A DNA stretch of 50,596 nucleotides from Bacteroidota bacterium (GTDB lineage: Bacteria; Bacteroidota; Bacteroidia; Cytophagales; Cyclobacteriaceae). The position numbers and the translations under genes were made by a program. A model generated the notes under the pieces. That model saw nothing but the letters and a program-made list of their open reading frames with translations, was not told the origin of the DNA and searched no databases. The stretch lies in the NCBI GenBank assembly GCA_024280115.1, contig JAJRQT010000019.1:1-50596 (forward strand). The letters run 5' to 3'. This document shows positions 41,096 through 50,579 of this stretch, piece by piece. Each line of letters begins with the position of its first letter. Positions within the stretch are counted from its first letter, which is position 1.

Positions 41096-42763
41096 TTATC
41101 CTATCTTTTTATAGTAGTAAAGTTTTTCATAGTACTGATATGCCATTCTATCGGAATCGAAATATGGCACAACATCCTGCATACTACTCTTCATGATTGA
41201 TTTCCATCTCTCTGGATCGTTATAATAAACAGGAATGATTTCCTCTTCCAAAATTTCTAATAAATTTTGAAGGTCTATTTGATCTTGCTGATGTACAGGA
41301 AGTGAAAGATCTACCGGAGGCACGATAAAACTATTTACACCGTGTTTTGAATATTCCGGTATCCAGCCATCATATGTTGAAAAATTGACAGCTCCATTCA
41401 TCGAAGCAGCCATACCACTTGTTCCGGAAGCTTCTCTTGGAAGTCTCGGATTGTTGAGCCATACATCAGCACCACATTTCAGCATGCGTGAAAGTTGCAG
41501 CTCATAACCAACTAAAACGGCCAAATTCGGATGTTTCTTACTTAAATGAACCAGACTGTTAAATATGCTTATGGCGTTATAATCCATCGGATAAGGCTTC
41601 CCCGCCCATATAATTTGAACAGGTCTTTCTTCATTTGCCATGATTCTGTTAAATCTTTCAATATCCTGAGTAATTAAACCTGGCCTCTTGTATTCAGCAA
41701 ATCTTCTTGCCCACACAATGGTCAATACCTCTTTATCGAAAAGCTGACCAGTCTGGTCTGCAACAAGGTCAAACAAGGTTTGTTTTAATTCTTTTTTCCT
41801 GGCAATGAGGATTTCATCTTCTCCTCTTCTAAGCGCTCTATCAAGTTCAAAATCTGCCCAGTATTTCTTATTCTGAGCGTTTGTAATGGAGATTATAGGA
41901 CAAATACCTTCAAATTTATTCCACATTTTATTGGCTACTTCTCCATGAATTTTAGAAACGCCATTCGAAATCTTTGCGAGTCTCAGCGCAACCAGTGTAT
42001 GATTGAATTCATTGTCTTTAATTCCAGTAATTTTTCGGACTTCATCAAACGGGATACCGCAGAAAAAGCCGAGATTTTCTAAAAGCCTGATGTCATGTTT
42101 TTCGTTACCGGCCGCTTCTGGAGTATGTGTTGTAAGTACAAGCTTTTCTTTTAATTCTTTGAGGTCTTTATTTTTACTATAAAGAGAAAATGCGAGGGAA
42201 AGTGCATGAGCTTCGTTCATATGATAAATCTCAGTCTCGTGACCGAGCAATTCCAATAATTTCACTCCTCCAACTCCAAGAAGTATACTTTGAGCAACTT
42301 TTCCTGCCGGATCAGAATCATAAAGTCTGTGAGAGGTAGTTTGAGCTAAATAGTCATTTTCGGGTACATCTGTTGATAGAAAAAACATTGGGACCGATCC
42401 AAAAACCTCCGGTGAAAGATAATAAGCTTTGACATGAATAAGATGGTTGTTGATTTCAATCTGAAAGTTAATTCCAGTATCTTCTAGAAATGAATACAAT
42501 TTTTCCTGAAAAAGAGCATCCATAGATTGATCTCCTCTTCGAACCTGATCATAATATCCGTATTTCCACAATACACCAATCCCGATCACATTTTGCTTAA
42601 GTTCATAAGCGCTTCTCATGTGAGAGCCGGCCAAAAATCCAAGTCCCCCCGAATAGGTCTTTAAAGGTTGGGCAATTGCAAACTCCATGCTGAAGTATGC
42701 TACACATTTTTTATATTTTGGGTCAAACTCATAAGGATGTTGAAATTTTTCTGGTAAAGCCAT
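41096..42763 (-). CDS. short alpha-glucan phosphorylase family protein (GT35), PLP lysine missing
   Basis: A 555-aa protein of the short GT35 type. Conserved parts include AYFSMEFAIAQPLKTYSGGLGFLAGSH, YHMNEAHA, THTPEAAGNE, WARRFAEYKRP, IIWAGKPYP, LNNPRLPREASGTSGM and NGAVNFSTYDGW. GT35 phosphorylases release glucose-1-phosphate from alpha-glucans using PLP bound to a lysine in GT-(S/G)-x-M-K. Here the residue after the Met is Ala452 (SGTSGMAASMNG), so the usual cofactor bond cannot form. The protein may use PLP differently or be a glucan-binding or transferase variant. The GT4 gene downstream supports an alpha-glucan role. Confidence 0.88.
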   Translation of the reverse strand: MALPEKFQHPYEFDPKYKKCVAYFSMEFAIAQPLKTYSGGLGFLAGSHMRSAYELKQNVIGIGVLWKYGYYDQVRRGDQSMDALFQEKLYSFLEDTGINFQIEINNHLIHVKAYYLSPEVFGSVPMFFLSTDVPENDYLAQTTSHRLYDSDPAGKVAQSILLGVGGVKLLELLGHETEIYHMNEAHALSLAFSLYSKNKDLKELKEKLVLTTHTPEAAGNEKHDIRLLENLGFFCGIPFDEVRKITGIKDNEFNHTLVALRLAKISNGVSKIHGEVANKMWNKFEGICPIISITNAQNKKYWADFELDRALRRGEDEILIARKKELKQTLFDLVADQTGQLFDKEVLTIVWARRFAEYKRPGLITQDIERFNRIMANEERPVQIIWAGKPYPMDYNAISIFNSLVHLSKKHPNLAVLVGYELQLSRMLKCGADVWLNNPRLPREASGTSGMAASMNGAVNFSTYDGWIPEYSKHGVNSFIVPPVDLSLPVHQQDQIDLQNLLEILEEEIIPVYYNDPERWKSIMKSSMQDVVPYFDSDRMAYQYYEKLYYYKKIG

Positions 42764-42818
42764 TTTTTATATAAATTAATTTCTTAAGATCTTTTTAATT
42801 CCTTTTCTAGCGAAGGCG

Positions 42819-42847
42819 CAAAAATAAGTCAAAATTTAATAATTCAA
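42819..42847 (-). promoter_or_regulatory. Bacteroidota promoter of the glucan phosphorylase gene
   Basis: On the minus strand, TTG (42847-42845) and TATTTTTG (42826-42819) are 18 nt apart. Transcription should start about 50 nt before the ATG. The -33 element sits in a 14-bp palindrome. Confidence 0.55.
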
Positions 42848-42858
42848 AGAATTCTTTG
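42845..42858. promoter_or_regulatory. perfect palindrome CAAAGAATTCTTTG over the -33 element
   Basis: A 14-bp perfect inverted repeat overlapping the -33 element of the phosphorylase promoter, a position suited to repression. Confidence 0.35.
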
Positions 42859-42902
42859 GATTGAAAAAGCAGAATGGGTAATCATAGATATATGTACAAA
42901 AT

Positions 42903-42936
42903 AAAAACCCTAACCAAATATGTTCAGTCAGGGTTT
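42903..42936 (-). terminator. rho-independent terminator of the receiver-like gene
   Basis: On the minus strand AAACCCTGAC pairs imperfectly with GGTTAGGGTTT around a loop and is followed by T-rich sequence. It lies 22 nt after the receiver-like gene stop. Confidence 0.65.
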
Positions 42937-42957
42937 CGTGTATTTAAAATTATAATA

Positions 42958-43407
42958 TTATACCAATGACTTATCTATAATATTTAGATTTTTCTCAATT
43001 ACACTATCTAGTGTTTCTGCGGTTAAAGTACCTTTAAATATACTGTCATCAACATCATAAAGCACATCATTATTCGAATTGGCACTTTTTAATGCGATTA
43101 CTCTAATATGCTCGGTTTTAGAATTTTGCTTTAGTACACTGATAAAATTCAGAATATCACCGGGCATAAAATTATCATCAATCAATATTGCCCTCGGTTT
43201 GTTTTTGGTGATTCTATCAAAACTATCTTTTACATTAAAACAAACATCAGCAACGTAATTTTTATTGCGTATTCCGCTCAAACTATGATGAATGGATGTG
43301 ATTTCAATAGGATTGTTACCTATTATAAGCACTGAAACCTGCTCTCTTTTTATCCCTAATATTTGAGCCCAATTTTCAGATTCGAAAGTATAAGTTGTGT
43401 TTAACAT
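42958..43407 (-). CDS. receiver-like (CheY-fold) protein, degenerate
   Basis: A 149-aa single-domain protein. Residues about 22-140 follow the receiver pattern: strand VSVLIIGNNP, phospho-acceptor region AILIDDNFMPG, strand IRVIALKS and a C-terminal helix. The acidic pair after the first strand is replaced by GNN and the usual Lys in the last strand is not obvious (DSIFKG is the closest), so phosphorylation may be impaired. It has no output domain. It could act as a binding partner or pseudo-receiver. Its promoter overlaps a 16-bp palindrome. Confidence 0.7.
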   Translation of the reverse strand: MLNTTYTFESENWAQILGIKREQVSVLIIGNNPIEITSIHHSLSGIRNKNYVADVCFNVKDSFDRITKNKPRAILIDDNFMPGDILNFISVLKQNSKTEHIRVIALKSANSNNDVLYDVDDSIFKGTLTAETLDSVIEKNLNIIDKSLV

Positions 43408-43456
43408 AGCATTCTTATTTATTAGTTTAATACAATTATATATAAATAAGACTATA

Positions 43457-43488
43457 CAAATGTATATTGATTTATTGTATTAATACAA
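43457..43488 (-). promoter_or_regulatory. Bacteroidota promoter of the receiver-like gene
   Basis: On the minus strand, TTG (43488-43486) and TACATTTG (43464-43457) are 21 nt apart, about 50 nt before the ATG. Confidence 0.5.
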
Positions 43489-43489
43489 T
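43474..43489. promoter_or_regulatory. perfect palindrome ATTGTATTAATACAAT over the -33 element
   Basis: A 16-bp perfect inverted repeat covering the -33 element of the receiver-like gene. The half-site TAATACAATT recurs near 43430, on the other side of the -7 box, suggesting a paired operator. Confidence 0.4.
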
Positions 43490-43799
43490 TCTTCCGTAAT
43501 AATAATACTTAATGCAGTTAATTTTAACTAACTATAATTAAATGATTTTTGTTTCATTTATCATCTATAAAGTTCATTAAAATTTTAGCGGCTTAAATAT
43601 AAACCTTTTAAATGTAAGGTTTAATAGCCAGTCGTAGTTATTTAAAGAGTTAACAATCTTTAACCGATATTTGGGTATGTTCACCGTGGATTGTAGAAAA
43701 TTGACGATGTTGAAAAGTTTGGTAAGAGTGCATTTCTATGGGGTAATTCCATAATTCTAAAAAATACTCATTTCAAGGTATTTGAATCAGAAGGCGGAT

Positions 43800-44918
43800 T
43801 TACTTTTGCGAAAGTTTTTCAATAATAGAATTAATATGGTTGGCAAAAGCATCTTGCCAGTTATCATCTCCATCCCATTGCTCTCCCAAATAAATGTCTC
43901 CGCTGTTGATATGCTTGACATAATATTTATAGACCATCTCATCGATAGGAATATTTTTTACTGATACATTCCCATCTTTTCCCTTGCGAACTGTTATCAG
44001 CTCCTTCACCTCATTGTTGATTTCATAGCCTAATAATTTTCTTACGCTCTTACCGGAATTTTTTACCCTGAGAAGCACAAATTGAAATCCTTTGGAAGCC
44101 AATTTTTTTTCGTTATAATCGTAAGAAATAAATCCAAACTTATACGGATAATTGACCATTAATTGCTCCAGTTGACTATTTTTTAATAAATTCTTTGAAT
44201 TCTCATCATTGATTAAATCAGCCATTTTACCAGAAGTATCGTCCGTTGGTATATCATCGAATTTAGGAATGGCAATTCTGTCAATTCTTAAGTCTGTATT
44301 AAAGGTTTCAAATCTTTTTCCTTTGACAATATTAATATTTCCGAAATATTCCGGTTGGTCAATAATCAGAAGATTTTCCAAAACCACATCAGCATTGTCT
44401 ATACTCCTCGCCAAATTCCTGAAAAGAATTTCTAAATCGCTTGTTTGAGATTTCCAAGCCGGTTGGTTATGAGCAATAAATTCAGGTCTCTTATTGAAAG
44501 GAGTAACAATACCGAAAAACTGCTCCCGGCCATTTATAACATCTCTGGACAACAATAATATATTTTTAATATCCCTTCTGATCATTTGATTTATAATCGC
44601 CCTCTGCACATCGGGACCACATATCAAATCATCAATGTAAAAGTACATAACAGCATCGATCCCCAATTTCTTAATATAAAAATGAGCTTCCTCTGCAAAT
44701 GATTTCCAGTCGCTTCTTTTCGTATTATCTCCATTATTTAGTGAAATCGCCACAATGGTTTTGGAGATAAGCAGATCCTTCGGGATATTGGAGGTGCCGC
44801 TATTGAGCACTGCTTTCATTTTGTATTCAGCGGAGCTCAACGCCTGGGAAAAGCATATTGTTTGGATAAACAACAATAGAATTGTAATCAGAAGAAACTT
44901 ATATCTGCCTTGTACCAT
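43800..44918 (-). CDS. secreted protein of unknown function downstream of uvrA
   Basis: About 372 aa from ATG 44918 (MVQGRYKFLLITILLLFIQT, signal peptide ending near CFSQ). A TTG at 44972 overlapping the uvrA stop would give 390 aa but a less typical signal. I recognise no named domain. The sequence KTIVAISLNNGDNTKRSDWKSFAEEAHFYIKKLGIDAVMYFY suggests an alpha/beta fold; the C-terminus includes YKYYVKHINSGDIYLGEQWDGD, where Trp-Asp-Gly-Asp-Asp and DAFANHINSII stand out. It lies 50 nt after uvrA on the same strand and could be co-transcribed, but a link to DNA repair is unlikely given its export signal. Confidence 0.7.
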   Translation of the reverse strand: MVQGRYKFLLITILLLFIQTICFSQALSSAEYKMKAVLNSGTSNIPKDLLISKTIVAISLNNGDNTKRSDWKSFAEEAHFYIKKLGIDAVMYFYIDDLICGPDVQRAIINQMIRRDIKNILLLSRDVINGREQFFGIVTPFNKRPEFIAHNQPAWKSQTSDLEILFRNLARSIDNADVVLENLLIIDQPEYFGNINIVKGKRFETFNTDLRIDRIAIPKFDDIPTDDTSGKMADLINDENSKNLLKNSQLEQLMVNYPYKFGFISYDYNEKKLASKGFQFVLLRVKNSGKSVRKLLGYEINNEVKELITVRKGKDGNVSVKNIPIDEMVYKYYVKHINSGDIYLGEQWDGDDNWQDAFANHINSIIEKLSQK

Positions 44919-44968
44919 AGAAAAAATATTGCATAAATATACAATTGCTTTTTTGTTGAAAATAAATC

Positions 44969-47791
44969 TCAAATGAACTTTTGTTTTAAATAATAAGCAG
45001 TATGATTATTATTTAGCTTAATCATATCTTCGGGTATTCCTTCAAAAACCACCTCTCCTCCAAGATCACCACCTTCGGGACCTAAATCAATAATCCAATC
45101 CGCAGATTTAATGACTTCTACATTGTGCTCGATTATAATCACAGAGTGCCCCCTGTTTATCAAAGCATTTATAGCAGTCAGAAGTTTTTCTATGTCATGA
45201 AAGTGTAAACCAGTCGTAGGTTCATCAAAAATAAACAATACATTATCATTGGTATTATTATGCCCTTTCCCAAGGAATGACGCAAGCTTTACTCGTTGCG
45301 CTTCTCCGCCACTCAGCGTATTTGAAGATTGACCCAAACCTATATATCCCAAGCCAACATCCTGCAGAGGCTTCAACCTCGTGATAATGGTCTTTTTATC
45401 ATGAAAAAATTCAATCGCATCATTAACTGTAAGGCTCAATATTTCAGATATATTTTTCCCGTGATATTTCACTTCTAAAATTTCGGATTTAAATCGTTTC
45501 CCATGACAACTTTCGCAGGTAAGAAATATATCCGCCATAAATTGCATTTCAATTTTCACTGTTCCCTCACCCTGGCATTCTTCACATCTGCCTCCATCTA
45601 CATTAAAAGAGAAAAAAGATGGTTTATAACCCCTGGATTTTGACAGAGATTGTTCTGAATAAAGTTGCCTGATTTGATCATATGCCTTTACGTAGGTTAC
45701 GGGATTTGATCTCGAGGATTTTCCTATGGGGTTTTGATCGATATATTCGATAGATGTGATTTTATTAATGTCACCTTCAATCTTTTCGTATTTCCCTGTT
45801 AATTCCGAAGCAATTCCCATTTTCTTCCCTATTGCTGGATAAAGAATCCTTTTTACAAGGGTAGATTTTCCAGAACCACTCACCCCGGATATGACAGTTA
45901 GAATACCCAATGGAATTTTAACATCTATAGTTTTCAGGTTATTTTCCCTTGCCCCAAAAATATCAATGGAATATTTCCATGACCTCCTCAGCTTCGGTAT
46001 TTCAATTTTATCTATTCCATTTAAATATCTTGTCGTATATGTCAATCCGGGGTTCTTTGTATCTTTTACATTTCCCTGGAAAACAAGCTCTCCACCATGA
46101 GATCCCGCATCCGGCCCAATATCAATTGTTTGATCCGCAGCTCGCATAATTTCCTCTTCATGCTCTACCACAATCACTGTATTTCCGAGATTTCGTAAAT
46201 ATTTCAATACTTCTATCAATTGAGAAGTATCTCTTGGATGCAAACCAATACTTGGTTCATCCAGAATGTACATAGAACCCACCAGTGAGCTGCCAAGAGA
46301 TGTCGCAAGTTTAATCCGCTGAAATTCTCCACCGGAGAGTGAGTTGGTAAGTCTGTTCAGAGTCAGATAGCCCAAACCCACTTTTTCCATATAGCCTATT
46401 CGATTGTTGATTTCCTTAAGAATTCGCTTGGATACCTGGGTTTTATATTCATCGAGCTGAAGATCTTTGAAAAACTGACTGAGTTTATCAATCTGCATCA
46501 ATACCAGATCAATGATGGATTTCTCTCCAATTTTCACATAAGAAGCATCTTTTCTCAATTTGGTGCCACGGCACTCAGGGCAAACGGTCCGCCCCCGATA
46601 CCTTGATAGCATTACCCTGTATTGTATCTTATGTGATTTTGACTCAATAAATTTGAAAAACGAATTAATGCCACTAAAATATTTATTCCCATCCCAAAGC
46701 AACTGCTGCTCTGATTTGGATAGGTCTTTAAAAGGTCTGTGAATGGGAAAGCCAAAATTTGAAGCGCTTATGAGAAAGTTATTCAGCCATTTTTTCATAG
46801 ACTCACTTCGCCATGGCACGATCGCTCCTTCATACACAGACAAATTGGTATCCTGAATAACCAATTCAGGGTCAATGCCCAATATCTTCCCAAATCCTTC
46901 ACATCTTTTACATGCTCCATAGGGATTATTGAAACTAAAAAGATTTATACTTGGCTCTTCGAATACTATTCCATCTGCTTCAAACTTATCAGAAAATGAT
47001 TTTTCATGCTCTCCAATAAATTTCACAATGCATATATCCTGACCTTCAAAAAAAGCAGTTTGAACAGAATCTGAAATTCTGTAAATATTGTCTTCATCAT
47101 CTTTAATTACCGATGCACGATCAATCAGTATTTGAAAATCTTCAAATTTGAAATCCTCAGAGAAATTTTCTATCAAGTTTTCAATTTCAGTTATTTCTCC
47201 TTTCACCAATACCCTTGTATATCCTTTACTCAACAGTATCTTTAGTTCTTCAATTAAGGGTCTTCCATATTGATGCAATGGGCTCAGAATCATAAATCTT
47301 TGTCCATTCTCCCGGTCATTTATATAATTTACTACATCAGTGACGGAATCTCTGGAGACAAGCGCCCCGCTTACCGGCGAATAGGTATCCCCTACTCTTG
47401 CAAATAATAATTTCAGGTAATCATATATTTCAGTTGTAGTTCCAACTGTAGATCTTGGATTTCTTGTATTTACCTTCTGCTCGATGGCAATGGCGGGAGA
47501 TACACCTTTTATGTAATCTACTTCAGGTTTTTCCATTCTACCCAAAAATTGCCTCGCGTAGGAGCTTAAACTTTCTACATACATCCTTTGTCCTTCGGCG
47601 AATAGGGTATCAAAAGCCAATGAAGACTTCCCCGAACCGGAAAGGCCTGTAATAACCACAAATTTATTTCTAGGAATTGCGACCGAAAGATTTTTAAGGT
47701 TATTGACTCTTGCTCCTTTGATGATAATAAATTCCTTCGGATCTAATTTTTCAAAAAAATCTTTTGGCTGTACTGCTACTTTTGTCGTCAT
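44969..47791 (-). CDS. uvrA: excinuclease ABC subunit A
   Basis: A 940-aa UvrA, the damage-recognition ATPase of nucleotide excision repair. The two ABC modules carry Walker A (GLSGSGKSS and GVSGSGKST), signature motifs ([11 protein letters not shown] and [11 protein letters not shown]) and Walker B ([10 protein letters not shown] and [10 protein letters not shown]). Zinc-binding cysteines are present ([36 protein letters not shown]). The frame extends to a TTG at 47800, but the ATG at 47791 (MTTKVAVQ) gives the family length. No other uvr gene is nearby. Confidence 0.97.
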   Translation of the reverse strand: MTTKVAVQPKDFFEKLDPKEFIIIKGARVNNLKNLSVAIPRNKFVVITGLSGSGKSSLAFDTLFAEGQRMYVESLSSYARQFLGRMEKPEVDYIKGVSPAIAIEQKVNTRNPRSTVGTTTEIYDYLKLLFARVGDTYSPVSGALVSRDSVTDVVNYINDRENGQRFMILSPLHQYGRPLIEELKILLSKGYTRVLVKGEITEIENLIENFSEDFKFEDFQILIDRASVIKDDEDNIYRISDSVQTAFFEGQDICIVKFIGEHEKSFSDKFEADGIVFEEPSINLFSFNNPYGACKRCEGFGKILGIDPELVIQDTNLSVYEGAIVPWRSESMKKWLNNFLISASNFGFPIHRPFKDLSKSEQQLLWDGNKYFSGINSFFKFIESKSHKIQYRVMLSRYRGRTVCPECRGTKLRKDASYVKIGEKSIIDLVLMQIDKLSQFFKDLQLDEYKTQVSKRILKEINNRIGYMEKVGLGYLTLNRLTNSLSGGEFQRIKLATSLGSSLVGSMYILDEPSIGLHPRDTSQLIEVLKYLRNLGNTVIVVEHEEEIMRAADQTIDIGPDAGSHGGELVFQGNVKDTKNPGLTYTTRYLNGIDKIEIPKLRRSWKYSIDIFGARENNLKTIDVKIPLGILTVISGVSGSGKSTLVKRILYPAIGKKMGIASELTGKYEKIEGDINKITSIEYIDQNPIGKSSRSNPVTYVKAYDQIRQLYSEQSLSKSRGYKPSFFSFNVDGGRCEECQGEGTVKIEMQFMADIFLTCESCHGKRFKSEILEVKYHGKNISEILSLTVNDAIEFFHDKKTIITRLKPLQDVGLGYIGLGQSSNTLSGGEAQRVKLASFLGKGHNNTNDNVLFIFDEPTTGLHFHDIEKLLTAINALINRGHSVIIIEHNVEVIKSADWIIDLGPEGGDLGGEVVFEGIPEDMIKLNNNHTAYYLKQKFI

Positions 47792-47978
47792 AGACTCCAA
47801 ATATAAAAACGTGAAACTTTATATTAAAAAAACTTTAATATAATAGCTTAATAAAACTCATTAAAAAGTTTATGAATATTTCAATTTAATTAGAGATTAA
47901 TGATGCGTTTCTCAATAATTTATTGCAATAATTAATTAATTTATAAAGTTTAGCAAGGATACTTCTTTTAAGAAAGTT

Positions 47979-48009
47979 TTGTATGTTTTTTGCTTATTAT
48001 ATACATTTG
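47979..48009 (+). promoter_or_regulatory. Bacteroidota promoter of the ECF sigma operon
   Basis: TTTTG ending at 47981 and TACATTTG at 48002-48009, separated by 20 nt, match the consensus well. The sigma gene ATG is 80 nt downstream. Confidence 0.6.
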
Positions 48010-48088
48010 GAACTTAAAAGAAATTTTTAACTTAAATAAAACAGTATAATATGGTGTAAAATTCTACGTTAACTAAATGTAATTTATA

Positions 48089-48688
48089 ATGAAGAAGTAC
48101 GAGATTAGTGACAGTGAGTTGGTATCACTTTACATTAACGGAAACGAAGAAGCTTTTAAAGAATTACTCATAAGACATAAAAACAGGGTGTTCACGACAA
48201 TACATCTTATAGTCAAAGACAGGTATCTGGCAGAGGATCTTTTGCAGGAAACCTTTATAAAAGCCATCAAAACGATAAAATCAGGCCGATACAATGATGA
48301 AGGGAAGTTTTTGCCATGGATATTACGTATTGGTCACAATTTAGCCATCGATACGTTCAGGAGGGCAAAAAGATATCCCACTGTATTAATGGAAGACGGA
48401 AGTAATATTTTCGATACATTGGAGTTTGCCGAATCTCCGGTCGAAGACAAACAAATAATGATAGACTCCGTCAATAAATTGAAAGGACATATTCAAGAGC
48501 TTCCAGACAGCCAGAAGCAAGTATTAATAATGAGATCTTACCTCGACATGAGCTTTAAAGAAATAGCCGAAGCTACGGGGGTAAGTATAAACACAGCCCT
48601 GGGGAGAATGAGATATGCCCTCATTAACCTCAAGAAAAAAATGAAGGAAAATAACTTAGCCTATGACAAAAACAATTACCCGAGATGA
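48089..48688 (+). CDS. ECF-type RNA polymerase sigma factor
   Basis: A 199-aa sigma factor. Region 2 is LLIRHKNRVFTTIHLIVKDRYLAEDLLQETFIKA with the -10 binding part PWILRIGHNLAIDTFRR; region 4 is LPDSQKQVLIMRSYLDMSFKEIAEATGVSINTALGRMRYAL. It differs from the FecI-like factor at 31501 and has no FecR or receptor partner. It overlaps the next small gene by 26 nt, a common layout for a sigma factor and its regulator. A good promoter lies upstream. Confidence 0.93.
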   Translation: MKKYEISDSELVSLYINGNEEAFKELLIRHKNRVFTTIHLIVKDRYLAEDLLQETFIKAIKTIKSGRYNDEGKFLPWILRIGHNLAIDTFRRAKRYPTVLMEDGSNIFDTLEFAESPVEDKQIMIDSVNKLKGHIQELPDSQKQVLIMRSYLDMSFKEIAEATGVSINTALGRMRYALINLKKKMKENNLAYDKNNYPR

Positions 48689-48899
48689 TGTATTGAGATA
48701 CATTTACAAGGAAACTTCAAATGAAGAAACCCTAGCTATTGAAAAGCAATTACTCGTAAATGCTTCACTGGTAGATTTTTATAATCAGACAAAAGAGACC
48801 ATTAGAAGCATTGATGAACTACGACTCGAGCCGTCCATAAACTTTCTAAACAATATTGTTGACTACTCCGGGTCCTTAAAATTTGAATCCATTAGCTAA
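48663..48899 (+). CDS. small soluble protein, candidate anti-sigma partner
   Basis: A 78-aa protein starting MTKTITRDDVLRYIYKETSN. The N-terminal half (DDVLRYIYKETSNEETLAIEKQLLV) resembles the sigma-binding helices of anti-sigma factors, where a sigma-sequestering segment follows the same pattern. It lacks the zinc motif and any membrane helix, so it would act in the cytoplasm. The 26-nt overlap with the sigma gene supports coupling. The anti-sigma role is inferred from position and helix pattern only. Confidence 0.7.
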   Translation: MTKTITRDDVLRYIYKETSNEETLAIEKQLLVNASLVDFYNQTKETIRSIDELRLEPSINFLNNIVDYSGSLKFESIS

Positions 48900-48950
48900 A
48901 CTCAGTTTTACAATTTGAATTAAGGCTTCCCAAATAAGCCCCTTGGTTTA

Positions 48951-49001
48951 GAGATTATTTTTTTAGCTCACTTTTAATAGCTACTTTTTATAAATAATCT
49001 C
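48951..49001. promoter_or_regulatory. nested inverted repeats upstream of asnB
   Basis: GAGATTATTT (48951-48960) is the exact complement of AAATAATCTC (48992-49001), and inside it TAGCT (48964-48968) pairs with AGCTA (48979-48983). The structure ends 27 nt before the asnB start. It could be a transcription terminator for the sigma operon, an operator, or an mRNA leader stem. Confidence 0.45.
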
Positions 49002-49028
49002 AAACAGGGAAAATATTGTCAATTATTT

Positions 49029-50579
49029 ATGTGCGGCATCAATCTGATTATCGACAAAAAGAAAGCACTCAATCCCGATGCAATCAATAAAATGTCGGAA
49101 ATTACCCGTCATCGCGGTCCGGATGAATCGAAATCGACTTTGTTAAAATCAGATGAAGGGTCAATTTTTATAGCTGTAAATCGTTTAAAAATTACAGACC
49201 AGACCGATGCAGCCGCACAACCATTCATTTCTGAGGATTCAAAATATGCGTTATTATTCAATGGCGAAATTTATAACTTTCAAAGTTTGAAAAATGAACT
49301 GCTGGACCAAAAGGTGAGGTTTACATCGCATTCTGATACCGAGGTATTATTCCATTGGTTGATTCTAAAAGGTAGAGATGGGTTCGACAGCCTGGAAGGC
49401 ATGTTTGCCATTATTTTCATCGATATAGAGCAAAATAAAATACTAATAGCAAGAGACAGGTATGGCATAAAACCTTTTTACTACTATGAGAATGAACAGT
49501 ATTTCATCTGTTCATCTGAAATAAAATCAATAATTGGTTCGGGTTTAGTCAAAAAGAAACTCAATTCATCTCAGATCAATCATTACTTTCAGTTTAAATA
49601 TGTCGAACCTCCGGAAACGTTTTACAAAAATATATTTGAGTTGACACAAGGTAAAATCTTGACAATTCACGGAAATAAAATCAAAATTGAATCTTTTCTA
49701 AAAACCAGAAAAAGCAAAAATACCTCAAAACCAGACATTAACACTATTGAGGAATTAATAAATAACAGCCTGATCCAGCAAATTGATGCCAAAGTCCCGC
49801 TCGGGTTGCTGCTCAGTGGTGGTGTCGATAGCACACTTTTACTGGCGCTGGCTCATAAAGAAGGATTCACCTTGCCAACCTATTCTATTGTAAACTCTGA
49901 GGCAGACAACTCGTTTGGGACTAAAGACTATATTTATTCCAGGTTGGCTGCCAAGACATATAATAGCGAACACCATGAACTTGAAATTGACATTTCTTTA
50001 CTTGATAGTTTTGACGATTTTATTGAAAAATTAGATCAACCTATTGGGGATTCATCATTACTGATGACATCTGAAATAAGCAAATATGCCTCAGAATCCT
50101 TGCCTAACCAGCAGAATGGTATGAAAATATTACTATCCGGGGCTGGTGCCGATGAGCTATTTGCGGGATACAACAGGCATTGGGCTTTTTTCAATTACTT
50201 AAAATATCAGGGTTTGCTCAAAAACTTGCAACCACTCTTAAGTCCTGTATGCAAATTATTACCAACAGGGTTTCCGCATCCTTTTCGGAAACAGTTTAAA
50301 CTCCTTAGAAAATGGTCTGATGCCTATGATAAATCTCCAAAACAAACATTCATAAATTATTTATCTTTTAATGAGTTCAAAGAAATGAACTCCCAGGCAG
50401 ATGATGAAATCAATAATCAAAATCAGGATGATTTGATGACTTGGGCGTTGAATCACGACAGGAATTACTATTTAGTGTCACTAAGAAAACGCATCTCTCG
50501 TTTTTGCAATATAATTATTTTAATATTTTATTGCACTCTTAATTTTCTGATTTCTGATGGATTTCGAACTAACTTTTAG
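49029..50579 (+). CDS. asnB: asparagine synthase (glutamine-hydrolysing), C-terminally truncated
   Basis: Begins MCGINLIID with the Cys2 nucleophile of the class II glutaminase domain, followed by RHRGPDES, LLFNGEIYNF, and the synthetase ATP site LLLSGGVDSTLLL and LSGAGADELFAGYNRHW. Homology is good to about residue 483 (NHDRNYYLVS). After this the expected D-x-L-x-x-x-D-x-x-S-M and the final 110-150 residues are absent; the frame continues into unrelated LRKRISRFCNIIILIF and stops at 50579. None of the three frames recovers the missing part, so this is a junction rather than a frameshift. The product, if made, would probably lack asparagine synthetase activity. Confidence 0.85.
   Translation: MCGINLIIDKKKALNPDAINKMSEITRHRGPDESKSTLLKSDEGSIFIAVNRLKITDQTDAAAQPFISEDSKYALLFNGEIYNFQSLKNELLDQKVRFTSHSDTEVLFHWLILKGRDGFDSLEGMFAIIFIDIEQNKILIARDRYGIKPFYYYENEQYFICSSEIKSIIGSGLVKKKLNSSQINHYFQFKYVEPPETFYKNIFELTQGKILTIHGNKIKIESFLKTRKSKNTSKPDINTIEELINNSLIQQIDAKVPLGLLLSGGVDSTLLLALAHKEGFTLPTYSIVNSEADNSFGTKDYIYSRLAAKTYNSEHHELEIDISLLDSFDDFIEKLDQPIGDSSLLMTSEISKYASESLPNQQNGMKILLSGAGADELFAGYNRHWAFFNYLKYQGLLKNLQPLLSPVCKLLPTGFPHPFRKQFKLLRKWSDAYDKSPKQTFINYLSFNEFKEMNSQADDEINNQNQDDLMTWALNHDRNYYLVSLRKRISRFCNIIILIFYCTLNFLISDGFRTNF

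Larger units (their letters stand above)
43408..43799. other. 392-nt AT-rich intergenic region
   Basis: It contains the promoter and palindrome of the receiver-like gene near 43457-43489, with TAATACAATT also repeated near 43430. The remainder (43490-43799) shows no gene, RNA or clear terminator. Confidence 0.5.

Noticed and set aside
47801..47808. TATATTTG directly before uvrA, suggesting a leaderless transcript
   Set aside because: There is no -33 element at the right distance, and GGAG near the ATG argues for a normal leader. Evidence is too thin.
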